Shown in pieces: positions 33,141 to 43,260 of a DNA stretch of 64,000 nucleotides (its first letter is position 1; each line of letters starts with the position of its first letter). The notes below the pieces were generated by a model. The model was given only the letters and a program-made list of their open reading frames with translations. It did not search any database and had not been told where the DNA came from. Source of the stretch: Tolypeutes matacus (lineage: Eukaryota; Chordata; Mammalia; Cingulata; Chlamyphoridae); assembly GCA_026826555.1 (NCBI GenBank), contig JAKSZT010053883.1, positions 32,035,282-32,099,281 of the forward strand, in the 5' to 3' direction. The position numbers and the translations under genes are program-made.

Positions 33141-33314
33141 CTGATTGGCCAGCACGCACCTGAGGTGGTGATTGGTCAGCACTAGCCAGCCTGGCAGTGG
33201 TTGGTCAGGCCTGGCCTACTTGGTGGTGGAGAGTCAGCACCCTCCTGCTCAGCTGAGATTGGTCAACACTTGTCTGTTCGGCCTGATCGGTGGTGCTATC
33301 CTTGAGCAGGTCTG
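33141..33314 (+). repeat. Decayed 29-bp tandem repeat with ATTGG cores
   Basis: Units start at 33141, 33169, 33198, 33227, 33256 and 33286 with lengths of 28-30 bp. The shared head reads GATTGGTCAGCAC with variation; ATTGG (inverted CCAAT) is intact in units 1, 2 and 5. It looks like an old minisatellite of about six copies. Confidence 0.65.
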
Positions 33315-33401
33315 CAAAGTAAGTGAGCAGGCTTGTCAAGGATGCCCTGGGTCCCCAGGAAGAGTGGGGTCAGAGAGACAAGGGACATCTATTCTATTGT
33401 A

Positions 33402-33914
33402 TGAGCCAGGGTTCTCTAGAAAAACAGAGCTGACAGGAGAGAGAGAGAGAGAGGCAGAGGGAGAGAGAGGCAGAGGGAGGGAGAGAGAGAGAGAGAGGGA
33501 GAGAGAGAAGGAGGGAGAGAGAGAGATTATAGGAATTGGCTGACATGACTATGGGGAGTGGTAGGTCCAGATTCCATAGGGCAGTCCACAAGCTGGAAAC
33601 TCTGATGTAGGTGAAGGTGAATTCCCCAGGAGAAGCAGGCTGGCTGAAGTAAAGGCAGGAATTCTTCCTTCTGACTTCTGAAATCCTCAGTTCTGGCTTT
33701 TAAGACCTCCAACTGTTTGGATGAGGACCTTCCCCTCATTGTTGAGGCAATCTCCTTTTTGATTGTAGATGCAATCAGCTGTAGATGCAATCAACTGGCT
33801 ATAGATGCAACTCTATGAAGTATCTTCACAATAACAATCAGGCTAATGCTTGTTTGACCAAACAATGGGACATGATAACCTAGCCAAGTTGACACAGAAA
33901 AAGTAACCATCACA
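33402..33914 (-). mobile_element. MLT2-type (ERVL) LTR
   Basis: On the minus strand it begins TGTGATGGTTAC with TGTCAACTTGGCTAGG, and ends TCTAGAGAACCCTGGCTCA. These are the ends of the ERVL-associated MLT2 LTRs. CTATT occurs on both sides (33394-33398 and 33916-33920), a possible 5-bp target duplication if the ends are placed a few bases outward. No retroviral genes are attached. Confidence 0.65.
33436..33527 (+). repeat. (GA)n-rich purine tract
   Basis: About 90 bases almost entirely of G and A, with GAGAGA runs and GGCAGAGG interruptions. It lies where MLT2-type LTRs carry a short GA/TA-rich stretch, so it is probably an expansion within the LTR. Confidence 0.9.
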
Positions 33915-33917
33915 CCT

Positions 33918-34010
33918 ATTATACAATTTACAAGGCATTTTATCACCTTTTCTTCCTTTTGATCTTCACCATAACCCTGTGAGGTAGGTGCAGTCAGCCC
34001 ACTTTCGCTA
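33918..34010 (-). mobile_element. MIR fragment
   Basis: Antisense MIR: GATCTTCACCATAACCCTGT followed by GAGGTAGGTGCAG. Confidence 0.65.
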
Positions 34011-34014
34011 GTTT

Positions 34015-34130
34015 ATTTATTAGACCCTTGGGGAGTACCTATTCTGGGCTCAACTCTTAGAAAGTTCTGGGGATATAGAGATGAATAAAGTACAACTCTT
34101 GCTCTCAAAGAGCAGACTTGAACAGAGGAG
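34015..34130 (-). mobile_element. L2 fragment
   Basis: Antisense L2: CTGGGGATATAGAGATGAAT and ACAACTCTTGCTCTCAAAGA. Confidence 0.65.
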
Positions 34131-34154
34131 TCACGGGCATCACCATGCTCACTC

Positions 34155-34405
34155 ATCTTAATAATAAGTAATATTACTGTGTACTTCCTTACGTGTTCTG
34201 AGCACATCACTGTGCACCTCAAGGGCAATGACTCATTGAATCCTCACAATGATCCTGCTATTATCCCCATTGTACAGATAAGAAAACCGAGGCCCAGAAA
34301 GGTTAACTAAGTTCCTCTATGTACTCACAGCTCAGAAATGGCAGAGCTAGAATTTGAACCCAAGCAGGCTGACTTTGAAGTCTGCACCTTTAGGTGCCAG
34401 GCTCT
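34155..34405 (-). mobile_element. MIR SINE, nearly full length
   Basis: Antisense MIR: CATTGAATCCTCACAATGAT, TATTATCCCCATTGTACAGA, AACCGAGGCCCAGAAAGG, CAGCTCAGAAATGGCAGAGC and TGAACCCAAGCAGGCTGACT. Confidence 0.85.
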
Positions 34406-34974
34406 AGTTACCTAGCTAATCAAGTCCAGTGTGACGAATCAAATTTCAACTTAGAAATGGCCACCTCACTATCGTACTGAAGAGGAATGGGTGAGGCAGA
34501 AGAAGGGATAATCCGGGACAGGAAGTCATTTAAACAGGGCCTCACCCAGAGCCCAAAAGACTCACATCACTTCCATTTTTAAGGACTTGGTATCTTAAAA
34601 TAAAGAAAGTCAAAAAAAATTTTTTTAATTAGCATATTCTAAATGCTTATATTTAACACATTATTTTAAAGCATATATGATATAATGCAAACTAATTGGG
34701 CTATTCATAAGCTAATTCAAAGATTATAAAACATTGATTCATCATGCATTTCAGGTGGGCAGTTCAGTAACAAGATACAAATTTAAGGTTGTACAAAAAA
34801 ACGCCTTCCTCTTCTAGTCTTGTCAACATATCTCTGTGACTGCGTGAAAGTTTGCACTTGGAAATAATGTCAAAAATCTAAATGTGTTGCCCTCTGAGAT
34901 TGAGGGCCTGGGAGCCAAATTGTCTTCTGGGTCCCCTGTGGCTGGCCATGAATTTCAGCAATGTCTTAAAGCTG
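34406..34974. other. Unrecognised AT-rich sequence
   Basis: No repeat identified. The part from 34610 to 34800 is strongly AT-rich with a CAAAAAAAATTTTTTTAATT stretch. Confidence 0.35.
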
Positions 34975-36765
34975 GAGAGGAGGCAGTGCAGTGGCTAAAA
35001 AAGGAAACTCTGCAGCAGCATTGCACGGGTTCAAATCTCAGCTCTGTTGCCTACTAGCTGGGTGATCTGGAGCAAGTTACTTAAATGATCTTTGCCTCAG
35101 TTTGCCCATCCATAAAATGGGGATTGAGAATAGTACCTACCTCATAGGTGTGCATGCAATATTAAATAAATTAACACATGCAAGGTGCTTAAAAGCAAGC
35201 CTGTCCTATTTTGACAGGCACTCAAAATAGGATGACCCACTGATGTGTTTTTTTTTATTGATGACTACCCTTGGGAGTCTTTGCTCTTGTAAATGAGACT
35301 TAGCCTGCAGTTCTGGGGTGCCTAAGGGTTGCCACCTGAGAGCCTCCTTGTTGCTCAAATGTGGCCTCTCTCTAAGCCAAACTCAGCATATGATTGCATT
35401 ACCTTCCCCCCAACGTGGGACATGACTCCCGGGGATGAGCCTCCCTGGCAACGAGGGATTAATACCAAGTGCCAACTGGCAACACAACTGGAAAAAGACC
35501 TTGAATAAAAGGGGGAAATGGTAAAGACAAATGAGTTCAAGTGGCTAAGAGACTTCAAAGAGAGTCGGGAGGTCATCCCAGAGGTAACTCTTACGCACAC
35601 CACAGTAGGAGCTCATAGAACATCTAAGTGCCTATCACCCCACACAGAGGGGTTCCTGAGAGCTCTGGAGACACCCTGGTCCTATATAAGGGGGGATAGC
35701 CCCAGAGACTGATGCCTTATCAGTGGGTTCTATTTTGGAATCTGTGCTCCTGAGAGTGACAGAATTAGACTCAAATAAGTCCTCCCTGCACACGGTTCAC
35801 CAGTCCCTTCTATTCAAACCTATATGTGATGCTGGAGTTTTTAGGTATACTTCCAGAGACTGGAGCCTCCCGCCTACCTATGTGCCAGGTGTGCATGAAA
35901 TCTAGGTGGAGCTGCAACTCCTACCCTACAGCTCAATGGACTCATCCAAGTCACCTGGTGAGGAGACAACGATGGGCAATGGCCATCCCAGGGAATGGAG
36001 AGGGCCTGCATCTGCAGGCAGGATCATCCCACCCACCATATCCATGGGATATAAGCCCTCTCTCAGTTGGAGTTGGAGTGTACATCACCATCCCAGTCCC
36101 CTCAGGATTGGGGGAAGAACTATGGACTAGAGTGGACTTGATGGTATTCTCTTGTTCACATATGGTGATTCTAGCAATGCAAGAAATTATAACAATGAGG
36201 TGGAGCCAGTGGCCACTTGACACTTTTGGGGTAGGGAGGGGATGAGCAGTTGAAATACAGGGCCTTCTTTGGGAGTTGGAGGTTGTCCTAAGTACTGTTG
36301 TGGCAACGGATGTAGGCCATTTTAAATCAGCACACACCACTCAGAACTGAGTGGGAGAGAGTGTGGTCTACAGTGTGAACTGTGGTCTATGGTTGGTGGC
36401 AAGGCTCTAGGATGTGTAAGTTCATTGAGGGTGGTGGGCCACACTTGTGGGAGATGTTTGTGTGGGATGTGGTGGGAGGTGTGGGAGGTGGGCAACATGG
36501 GAATCCCAGTGGGTTCCGTGTAATATTTTGGGTAATCTAAACACCTCTTAAAATATATGTATATATATATATATAAATAACATTTTTGTAAGCAAATACA
36601 CATATATGCATATATATTTATATATCATTTTGCAAATGTTTGTATGTATTGTGAGAATTTTGATTTTTACCCACAATAAAAATAAATTAAAAAAAAAAAA
36701 AAAAAAAAAAAGCAAGCCTGGCAAATGGCAAGACTTCAGTAAGTGTTAACCATCATTATCTTGAA
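34975..36765 (+). mobile_element. MIR SINE split by a 1.5 kb retroposon
   Basis: The left part (34975-35203) has GGGTTCAAATCTCAGCTCTG, TTGCCTCAGTTTGCCCATCC and ATAGTACCTACCTCATAGG. The right part (36721-36765) has TTCAGTAAGTGTTAACCATC. The break is the duplicated target AAAAGCAAGCCTG, so the pre-insertion MIR can be read directly. Confidence 0.85.
35191..36720 (+). mobile_element. 1.5 kb poly(A)-tailed retroposon with 13-bp TSD
   Basis: The insert (35204-36707) is flanked by perfect repeats AAAAGCAAGCCTG (35191-35203 and 36708-36720) and ends in an AATAAA signal and an A tract of about 20. Its interior (for example CATGACTCCCGGGGATGAGC near 35424, CCTCCCTGGCAACGAGGG) carries no reverse-transcriptase or gag-like frame. 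I associate it with repeats common in xenarthran genomes, possibly a 5'-truncated LINE-1 with a long 3' UTR, but cannot confirm. The first 29 bases form a hairpin (TCCTATTTTG / CAAAATAGGA). Confidence 0.8.
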
Positions 36766-36769
36766 TAAA

Positions 36770-37020
36770 GGGCAGGGGTTTTAGGTGTACAATGGATGAA
36801 GGGCCTTCTAGTCAGAAAGATGAGAGTGTACAAAGGCTGGTGTAAAAGTTCGAGAAATGGTAGGGGAATTGAAAGTAACTGCTCACGGCTAGATTATGCA
36901 TTAGATAGTATGTGAGTCAGGCCAGCCCAGGCCCAGATGGAGAAAAACCTTGAACACCAGGGTAAGTGACTAGAGTTAATTCTTTAGGAAACAGGAGGCC
37001 ATGGGTGAATATTAAGCCTG
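36770..37020 (-). mobile_element. L2 fragment
   Basis: Antisense L2: CAAAGGCTGGTGTAAAAG, GGAGAAAAACCTTGAACACC and GGAAACAGGAGGCCATGGG, the counterpart of the L2 string around GCCTTGAATGCC. Confidence 0.6.
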
Positions 37021-37021
37021 A

Positions 37022-37110
37022 CAATAAGGCACTGAGGCTCAGAACTTCAGTGACTTATTCAGGCAGTACACGGAAGAGTCCAGACTCAAAGGCTGGTCTT
37101 CTGCTGCCTG
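37022..37110 (-). mobile_element. MIR fragment
   Basis: Antisense MIR: AAGGCACTGAGGCTCAGAAC and AGAGTCCAGACTCAAAGG. Confidence 0.6.
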
Positions 37111-37349
37111 CAGATCCTCTTCTCTCCTTTCCATGAGACTGAATTGTGCTTATTCCCTCCCCATCCCTAACTATTTCAACCCCACTGCACTGCTCCTCTG
37201 GGAACCACTCCTCCTCCATTCTCTGTCCTTGTGGTTCAGATATTACCACCACTCCCAGTTCCAGGGATGGACATGAGCCTCGGGCCCCGCCAGTCACAGT
37301 ATTGCAGCCCCAAAATTCATTCAGACACCACCATCATCATCGTCCTTGG

Positions 37350-37545
37350 CATGACTCACATTTAGGAGCACTTAGCAGGTGCCATGTGTTCTGAAAGTTT
37401 TCCAGATAACGATCTCATTTTGTCTTCATAACAACTCCTGGTAGTAAGCACTGCTATTTTTTTCCGTTTTGCAGATGAGGGGTAAAAGGCATTCTGACTT
37501 CAAAGCCCAATTGCTTAACTACCCTGTTATGCTGTCTGCTGTCCA
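37350..37545 (-). mobile_element. MIR SINE
   Basis: Antisense MIR: GAGCACTTAGCAGGTGCCAT, TCTTCATAACAACTCCTGG, CCGTTTTGCAGATGAGGGGT and TTGCTTAACTACCCTGTTAT. Confidence 0.75.
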
Positions 37546-37719
37546 TTGCCAGGGAGATTGACACCTCCCAAAAAAACAGTTCCGGAGAATCTCTGGGACA
37601 AGCTACTCATTTCCAGCATCACCCAGTCCCATTATTTTAAAATAAATACATAAGGCAAGCCCACATCCTCCTAAATTAAGCTGAGTCTCAAATATCTTCT
37701 TACTATAGAAGGAGATGAA

Positions 37720-37855
37720 CACACATTCATTCATCAAATATCTATTATCTCACCCGGGGTCAGGACCCATGCACAGCCCTAGAAGGTACAAAGATGAATA
37801 GGATGTGAGGTCAGCCCAAGAGCCCACCCATAGTCTAGTGGGAAGTCAGACTCTG
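37720..37855 (-). mobile_element. L2 fragment
   Basis: Antisense L2 start: CATTCATTCATCAAATATCT, AAGGTACAAAGATGAATAGG and CATAGTCTAGTGGGAAGTCA. Confidence 0.75.
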
Positions 37856-38169
37856 CAGTGGGTTACTTTAGACCAGCTGGTCCAGCCCTACCCATATGAC
37901 TGTCAGACGGCAGAATTTGGGCTCTGGCCTGCTTGCTCTCAAATCAGAGTGAGACAGCAGGAAAAGAGCGGGCAGTAGCCAGGTGGTAGGGTCTCCACAC
38001 CATACAATATGCCACATGACTCAGACCTTACAGGACTCTCTGATGCTTCCTAATCCGTACAGAAGCACAAAGCGTTTGGCTTCAAATGGTACTTAATCTT
38101 TAAAATTATATACAATCCCAAATCCTACTCTGGAAATTAAATTTTACTTAGTGAATTTCTAAAGCAACA

Positions 38170-38350
38170 CTTTTTAAAATCAATTGCAGGAAATTTGGAG
38201 GGGGAAAAAAATGAAAGGAGAAAATCAAAATCACCCAGCATCCCACCACCCAGAGGCAACCACTGTTCACTTCCTTCCAATCCATTCTATATACATTTTT
38301 AACACAGTTGAGATCATACTGTATAATCAATTTTGTATCTTCCTTTTCAG
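38170..38350. mobile_element. Old interspersed repeat, probably L1
   Basis: ATCACCCAGCATCCCACCAC, CAGAGGCAACCACTGTTCAC and GAGATCATACTGTATAATC form a string I recall from ancient L1 copies. Orientation is not assigned. Confidence 0.45.
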
Positions 38351-38439
38351 AAATGTGAATTTAAAAGTCAAGCACTCAAGAACCCCAGCTATCTCATCAA
38401 CACTTCAGATGCCTCAGAAATGCATCAGAATTTTAAAAA

Positions 38440-38829
38440 ATTGATTCTACAAATCTCCCCCCCCCCACTTCTCTTCTGACCACGTGGGAGTCACAGTAGA
38501 ATACGCAGGCTATAGACACATCCCCTGAAGTGTAATAGATTTGAATTGCACACAAATTGGTGAATGAATGTCTAAATAATTAGGAGGTTAATTAATGTAA
38601 AATATAGGAGGATGAGAGAAGTTTGAAGCTACAGATTCAATAGAGAGGTCTTGCTAATAAATACAGAGGGAGGTGAGAGACGAGGCGAGGGAAGATGGAA
38701 ATGAAGCCAGTTGGCCAGCTACTCCGATGGGTGCCAGACTCCTCGGGACCTGCCGACTTGACTCTGTTGTTCTTGTGGCCCAGAGGCCTCCTGGCATCTC
38801 CAGTGGAAACAGCAGAGAGGCTAAGCATG
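38440..38829. other. Unique sequence, possibly conserved
   Basis: No repeat. Starts with a C run (38457-38466), then an AT-rich part with AGGAGGTTAATTAATGTAAA and a GC-richer part. Four short frames on both strands overlap at 38637-38919; none is credible. Confidence 0.35.
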
Positions 38830-39060
38830 CAGGTGCAAAAGCCAAACCAACTAGGTTCAAATTCAGGCTTTGTTGCTTATCAGCTGTGTGACCTTGAGCA
38901 AATCATTTCAGCTCTTTGAACCTCAGTCTTCACATTTCTTAACAGGGATGATAAAAATAGCACCTACCTCAGAGCGTTGTTGTGATGGCTAATTAAGTCC
39001 ACGTATATAAAACAAGCCAAATGTGTAGTAAGCTCTGAGCAAATGTATGCTCTCACTACC
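38830..39060 (+). mobile_element. MIR SINE
   Basis: Sense MIR: TAGGTTCAAATTCAGGCTTT, TCAGCTGTGTGACCTTGAGC, ATAGCACCTACCTCAGAG and GTAGTAAGCTCTGAGC. Confidence 0.85.
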
Positions 39061-39082
39061 TGGGAAGCAGCATGTCCTAGAG

Positions 39083-39313
39083 GAGTGACTTTTTCAAACT
39101 TTTTTGACAGTGAGCCACAGTAAGAAATACATTTTGCCTCATGTATGTTATATATGTGTATGTATATTTCATTACATGCTAGTTATTCTTGTCCACGTGA
39201 TGTAGTCATGTTTTCTATTCTATTCTAGTTCATGGTTGAAAATGCTGGTTGCAACACACTAAACTGATTTTATGACTCACCACTGAGTCTCAGTTGGCAG
39301 TTTGAGAAACACA
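39083..39313. mobile_element. hAT-type MITE
   Basis: Ends AGTGACTTTTTCAAAC and CAGTTTGAGAAACACAG are related inverted repeats. The interior GAGCCACAGTAAGAAATACA and ATTTTATGACTCACCACTGA match a common hAT MITE group in mammals. It separates two MIR copies. Confidence 0.65.
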
Positions 39314-39317
39314 GCCC

Positions 39318-39560
39318 CACTGGAAAGTATGTAGATTTTGGTATAAGAAAAACTGGGTTCGAATCTCGGCTATGCCTTTTATTATCTATAAAACCATAGG
39401 AACGTTTTTTTGTTTGCTTGCTTTAAAAAAAAAATCTGATCTTCTGTTTCTTCATCTGTAAAATGAAGATAATATCCACCTTACCAGTATTTAAAAAATG
39501 GCACAGGACCTGGCACTTAGTAGGTACTCAATAGACTGTAGCTTTTGTAATTTATCTGCA
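39318..39560 (+). mobile_element. MIR SINE
   Basis: Sense MIR: CTGGGTTCGAATCTCGGCTA, TTCTTCATCTGTAAAATGAA, GGACCTGGCACTTAGTAGG and TACTCAATAGACTGTAGC. Confidence 0.8.
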
Positions 39561-40309
39561 TTTGCACTGCAAACAGGACCCCCAGAGATTCCTGCCTCCA
39601 TTACCAATGCCCCTGGGACCTCCAAATGCAATTACCAGGAGGCTTTGTCTCAGAACTTGGTGTGGAAGCAGCTTCCAAGGTCTGTGATACCCTTGCTTAA
39701 CAACATGCTTCCAAGTCCTGCTATTTGGATTTGATTTTTTAAAGTACTTCCTTTATTTTAATTCAGACCCCAGGGACCTGGAAAGTACACTGCTGCTTTT
39801 TCCCAATAAAAATCAGACCGGCAATAAGCATATTGCATTTGAAATGGCGAGGCTGGGCGCGCCTTCAAAGGACACCACATTAGTACTTGGCCCACTCCCA
39901 GCCTGTGTTAGAGAGTCGATTTCCCTGGAGGAAACTCTGGGAGCCCTGCCGCAGTCACGCAGGCTGGTCGGTGGAACGAAACCTTGGCAATAACCAACTC
40001 TTTTTATGAACTGGGCCAATGATCCACTAAGAGGAGAGGGAAATTGTCCAAGGCATATAGCACGTGAGTGACAAAGTTGGGACTCCCACCCAACAACTCA
40101 TACCCCATCCTGGAAATCCTGACAAAGAGATTATCCAGCCCCTTTGCCAGCCCACTGCCCACCCCTCCTACCCCACCGAGCCTGACCACATGAAGGCTCT
40201 CCTTCCCTCAACAGGACTCAGTTATGAGAGGCATTTTAATTCCTGGGGAGGACACTTTCAGGATTGCTATACTTAAAAACAATTTCGATTACCCAAAAAT
40301 TAAAAAGAT
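39561..40309. other. Mostly unique sequence
   Basis: The part 39560-39840 is repeat-free and may be conserved. A weak antisense MIR trace (GGGAAATTGTCCAAGGC, GTGAGTGACAAAGTTGGGAC) is possible at 40000-40085. No gene recognised. Confidence 0.35.
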
Positions 40310-40545
40310 ATGTAGTCTTTCCCAGATGCCAGGAACCATTTGCGTTGCTTTTCACATCTTCACTCATTTAATTTTCACAGCCTTATGAGATAGATCCTGT
40401 TATTATTATCCCTGTTTTAAAGGTTAACAAACCAAGGCACAAGGGGAATAAGTGCCTTCTCTCCATTCCATTGCTGGGAAGTGATAGGTCTGAGATTTGC
40501 ACACATCTCGTCTGGTTCCAGAACCTCTGCGCTCAACCAAGACTG
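40310..40545 (-). mobile_element. MIR SINE
   Basis: Antisense MIR: CTCATTTAATTTTCACAGCC, TATTATTATCCCTGTTTTAA, AAACCAAGGCACAAGG and GGTTCCAGAACCTCTGCGCT. Confidence 0.8.
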
Positions 40546-40589
40546 CTGCTTATGGGAAAGGACATGAACTGCTAATCCTAACCGAAGGC

Positions 40590-41130
40590 TCGCCAGGAGC
40601 CAGGCATCATGCTGAGCACTTTCTGTTGCCTTGGTTTCCCAGGGCTGCTGTGAGGAAATACCACAGACTAGATGACTTAAAGCAACAGAAGTGTATTGTC
40701 CTACAGGTGTTTGAAATTGAGGTACTGGTAGGGCCATGCTCCACCCGTAACCCGAAGGGAGACTCCTTCTCTGACTCGTCCGGCGTCTGGAGTTTGCTGG
40801 CAGCCCTTGGCGCTCCTTGGCCTGCAGGTGCATCACTGCACCCTCTGCTTCCTCTGTCATCACTCGGCCTTCTCACCTGGGTCCGCCTGCGACTCTTCTT
40901 CCCCTCTTATAAGTCCCTGACCCAACTGGCCTCATTTTAACTGTTCATATCTCCATATTTCTAGGTAGGGTCACATTCCCAGGGTTGGGGGTCAGAACTT
41001 GAACATATCTTTTTGGGGGGGATCAATTCCATCCACAACACATGTATCAACTCGTTTAATCTTCACAGCAACTCTAGGAAGCAGACCCTGTGATGACACC
41101 CATTTCTCAGGAGAGAAATCTGATGCTGGG
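40590..41130 (-). mobile_element. MIR SINE split by an MLT1-type LTR
   Basis: The left part ends AGCCAGGCATCATGCTGAGC and the right part resumes CGTTTAATCTTCACAGCAAC after the LTR at 40624-41040. Together they read as one antisense MIR. Confidence 0.75.
40624..41040 (-). mobile_element. MLT1-type LTR
   Basis: Antisense MLT1: GTTTCCCAGGGCTGCTGTGA, GACTTAAAGCAACAGAAGTG, GGGCCATGCTCCACCCG, CTTGGCCTGCAGGTGCATCA, TAGGGTCACATTCCCAGGG and TCAATTCCATCCACAACA. The long frames here (up to 148 codons on either strand) are products of the LTR, not genes. Confidence 0.85.
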
Positions 41131-41234
41131 GTTATCCTGGCCTGTGAAGCTCTCTCCCTGTGCTCGGGGCAATCTCTTCTGGAAGCCACAGAGGACAGAA
41201 ATCTTTGAAGGACCCTTCATTCTCCCTGGGGAGC

Positions 41235-41332
41235 TCTGAGAACTCTAACAGGGTACACACAGTCCCTGCCCTCAGGTAGGTTACACACTAGAACACAAAG
41301 GTTTAGAGAGGCCCTGCTTTAAGTTCTTGTTT
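41235..41332 (-). mobile_element. L2 fragment
   Basis: Antisense L2: ACACAGTCCCTGCCCTCAGG followed by TAGGTTACACACTAGAAC. Confidence 0.6.
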
Positions 41333-41541
41333 AAAAAGACCTTGCTTGGGAAGCGGCTGTGGCTCAATCAGTAGGGCTCCAGTTTACCATATGGGAGGCC
41401 CCGGGAACCGAACCCGGGGCCTCCTGGTGAAGGCAAGCCCGCCCGCACAGCGTGGTTAGCTGACCCAGCGAGCACAAGCAGCAAGGGGGGGATGAATGAA
41501 TAAATAAATAAAATCTTTAAAAAAAAAAAAAGACCTTGCTT
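41333..41541 (+). mobile_element. tRNA-headed SINE with 15-bp TSD and inverted T-arm loop
   Basis: Flanks AAAAAGACCTTGCTT (41333-41347 and 41527-41541) are perfect. The body starts GGGAAGCGGCTGTGGCTCAA with an A-box-like TGGCTCAATCAGTAGG. The T-arm region is a perfect 12-bp hairpin (41394-41405 and 41413-41424) with loop AACCGAA, the reverse complement of the loop expected for a B box on this strand. It ends in an AATA-rich tail. Poly(A) and TSD quality imply a young insertion. Confidence 0.9.
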
Positions 41542-41564
41542 AACAAGGAGACAAGGTCATTGTC

Positions 41565-41705
41565 TCCTCCTAACAACAATTATTGAGGTTGGTGCTATTA
41601 CCTCTACTCTGTAAACTGAAGTCAAAGTTAGGTGAATCAGGATTTAAACCTTGTTTACACTTTGCCTGACTCCAAAACCCATACTGCCAACCACTAAAAC
41701 ATACC
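41565..41705 (-). mobile_element. MIR fragment
   Basis: Antisense MIR, decayed: GGTTGGTGCTATTACCTCTA, CTGTAAACTGAAGTCAAAG and CTGACTCCAAAACCCATACT. Confidence 0.6.
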
Positions 41706-41764
41706 TCATCCCCATCCCAGGGTGTAGAACCAAGGTAAGTGGCATTGTGCAGATCATAGACGGT

Positions 41765-42270
41765 AGCCTGTGATTTGGATGGACTGGAGTCCATCACTGG
41801 CTCCAAGGGTGGATGGTGATCTGTCTAAATTAATCTGCAATACCCCAGACCTCTTCAGTAGTGATTGGCTCAGATACCAGATTTAAGCCAGTCTGCATAT
41901 GGCACACACACACACACACACAGGGATTGATTTGATGTGATCCCATCAGAGAGAAGCTCAGGATTCTCTTTTGGTCACTGTGAGAAGGGTCTCTTTCTTC
42001 CTTGTAAATGTAAATGAGAAAGCAGGAAGTTCTGGCAGCAGCTGGCAGCCATCTCCCAATCATGAAGGGCATCAGCCTGAAGATGGAGCCATACATAGAG
42101 GGGTGCAGAGGTGAGAGAATAGCTGCAAATCAGTGATGGATCCCTAAGACACAGTGCCCGAAGCTTACACGACCTACCACTCAGTTGATTTCTGTGCATC
42201 ACTGTTCTCTCTTTAAAGTTGAAGTCACTTCACTTACTTGCAAATGAGAACATCCCAACTGATATATCAG
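41765..42270 (+). mobile_element. Old MaLR-type LTR
   Basis: AGTGATTGGCTCAGATACCA, GGGTGGATGGTGATCTG, TTGAAGTCACTTCACTTACT and a terminal CCCAACTGATATA resemble the older MLT1 subgroups. A (CA)10 tract lies at 41902-41922. Strongly diverged, so the boundaries are approximate. Confidence 0.45.
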
Positions 42271-42289
42271 GCAATTGGAAAAGGTAGAG

Positions 42290-43260
42290 ATTTATGAGGC
42301 TCATGGCTATCATCCTGAAGATATCTATTCATTAAATAAATATGGCAAAGCTACCAAAATAATTCGTAAATGAAAAAGATATATAGATTTCACTAATACA
42401 ATTCTTTAAGAATGCTGTACTCCAAAAGACAATATAAACACAATTAAAGAGCATGCATAAAACCAGAAAACATATTTGCAACCCATTTGACAGTTAAGAA
42501 ATATATATCCATAAATTTGTATAAATTAATAAGAAAAATAAGGAGCACCTCTACAGAAAAAGAAATGGGCTAAGGTCATAAGCAGTTATTTCTTAAACCA
42601 GAAGAAAGAGAAATGGTAATAGACATAAATTGATACCGACAGAGTGATACCTCGATTTTTACCTATCTCACGGGGAAGAAGTAGAAGAATTGAGAATATT
42701 CAGAATTGCGGAGGGCATGGAAAAGCTTATACTCTCGTGCCCTGCTGGATTAAGTGTAAACTGGTACCACTTCTCTGCAGGACAACTTAGTAATAAGTAT
42801 TACAATTTTTAAAATGTGCATACCATTTGATTCACCCACTTCTCTTCTTGAAATTTAATCTAAGGAAAGAATCTGAATAGTATGAAAATAGTATATCTAG
42901 TATATACCAACAGTATGCAAAAAGTATATCCAAACAGTATGAAATGAGGATACCTACCAGAGTTAGTGTGCTAAAAAAAAATGCATTTTCAAGTTTTGGG
43001 AGGTGAAAATGAAAATTGGAAACAATGTATTCAGCAATCGGCTTCTTGTTAAATAAATTGTGGTGATTCCATATAATGGATTATAACGCAGCCACTTAAA
43101 AAGAAATACAGTTCTCTAAGAAAATTGATGATATATTGCTTAGTTATAAAAGCAGTTTACAGAACAAAAAATATATAAAAATACATTAAATATATACAGT
43201 GTACATGTAAATAGGAAGATGGTAAAAGACATTTCATCTGTGTGTCTAAAACTGGAGGCA
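42290..43260 (+). mobile_element. Old L1, ORF2 3' end and 3' UTR, broken
   Basis: Sense L1 landmarks: ACATATTTGCAACCCATTTG, AGAAAAAGAAATGGGCTAAG, TATACTCTCGTGCCCTGCTG, GTTAAATAAATTGTGGTGAT, TCCATATAATGGATTATAAC and TTGATGATATATTGCTTAGT. This is the C-terminal end of the reverse-transcriptase ORF plus the 3' region, with many stops and indels; no intact frame. Confidence 0.75.

Larger units (their letters stand above)
31940..33401. other. Repeat-free unique block
   Basis: About 1.4 kb with no recognised interspersed repeat. It contains an RFX-like X-box (32950-32963) and a decayed tandem array (33141-33314). Frames of 119 codons (-) and 132 codons (+) overlap at 32308-32784 and neither looks like a known protein. 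A good place to look for a conserved enhancer or a distant promoter. Confidence 0.45.

Noticed and set aside
33141..33314. CRISPR-like array
   Set aside because: Regular unit spacing but no conserved repeat with unique spacers, and the genome is mammalian; it is a decayed minisatellite.
33402..33914. Intact endogenous retrovirus
   Set aside because: Only a single LTR is present; no internal genes and no second LTR in the window.
35826..36340. 129-139 codon frames on both strands
   Set aside because: Inside the 1.5 kb retroposon; no similarity to L1 ORF1 or ORF2 features.
40417..40940. 147-148 codon frames on both strands
   Set aside because: Mostly inside an MLT1-type LTR; mirror-image frames on both strands.
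41348..41440. tRNA gene
   Set aside because: tRNA-like head, but with TSD, A-rich tail and extra body; it is a SINE. The same applies to 21158, 29950, 57000, 60404 and 60525.
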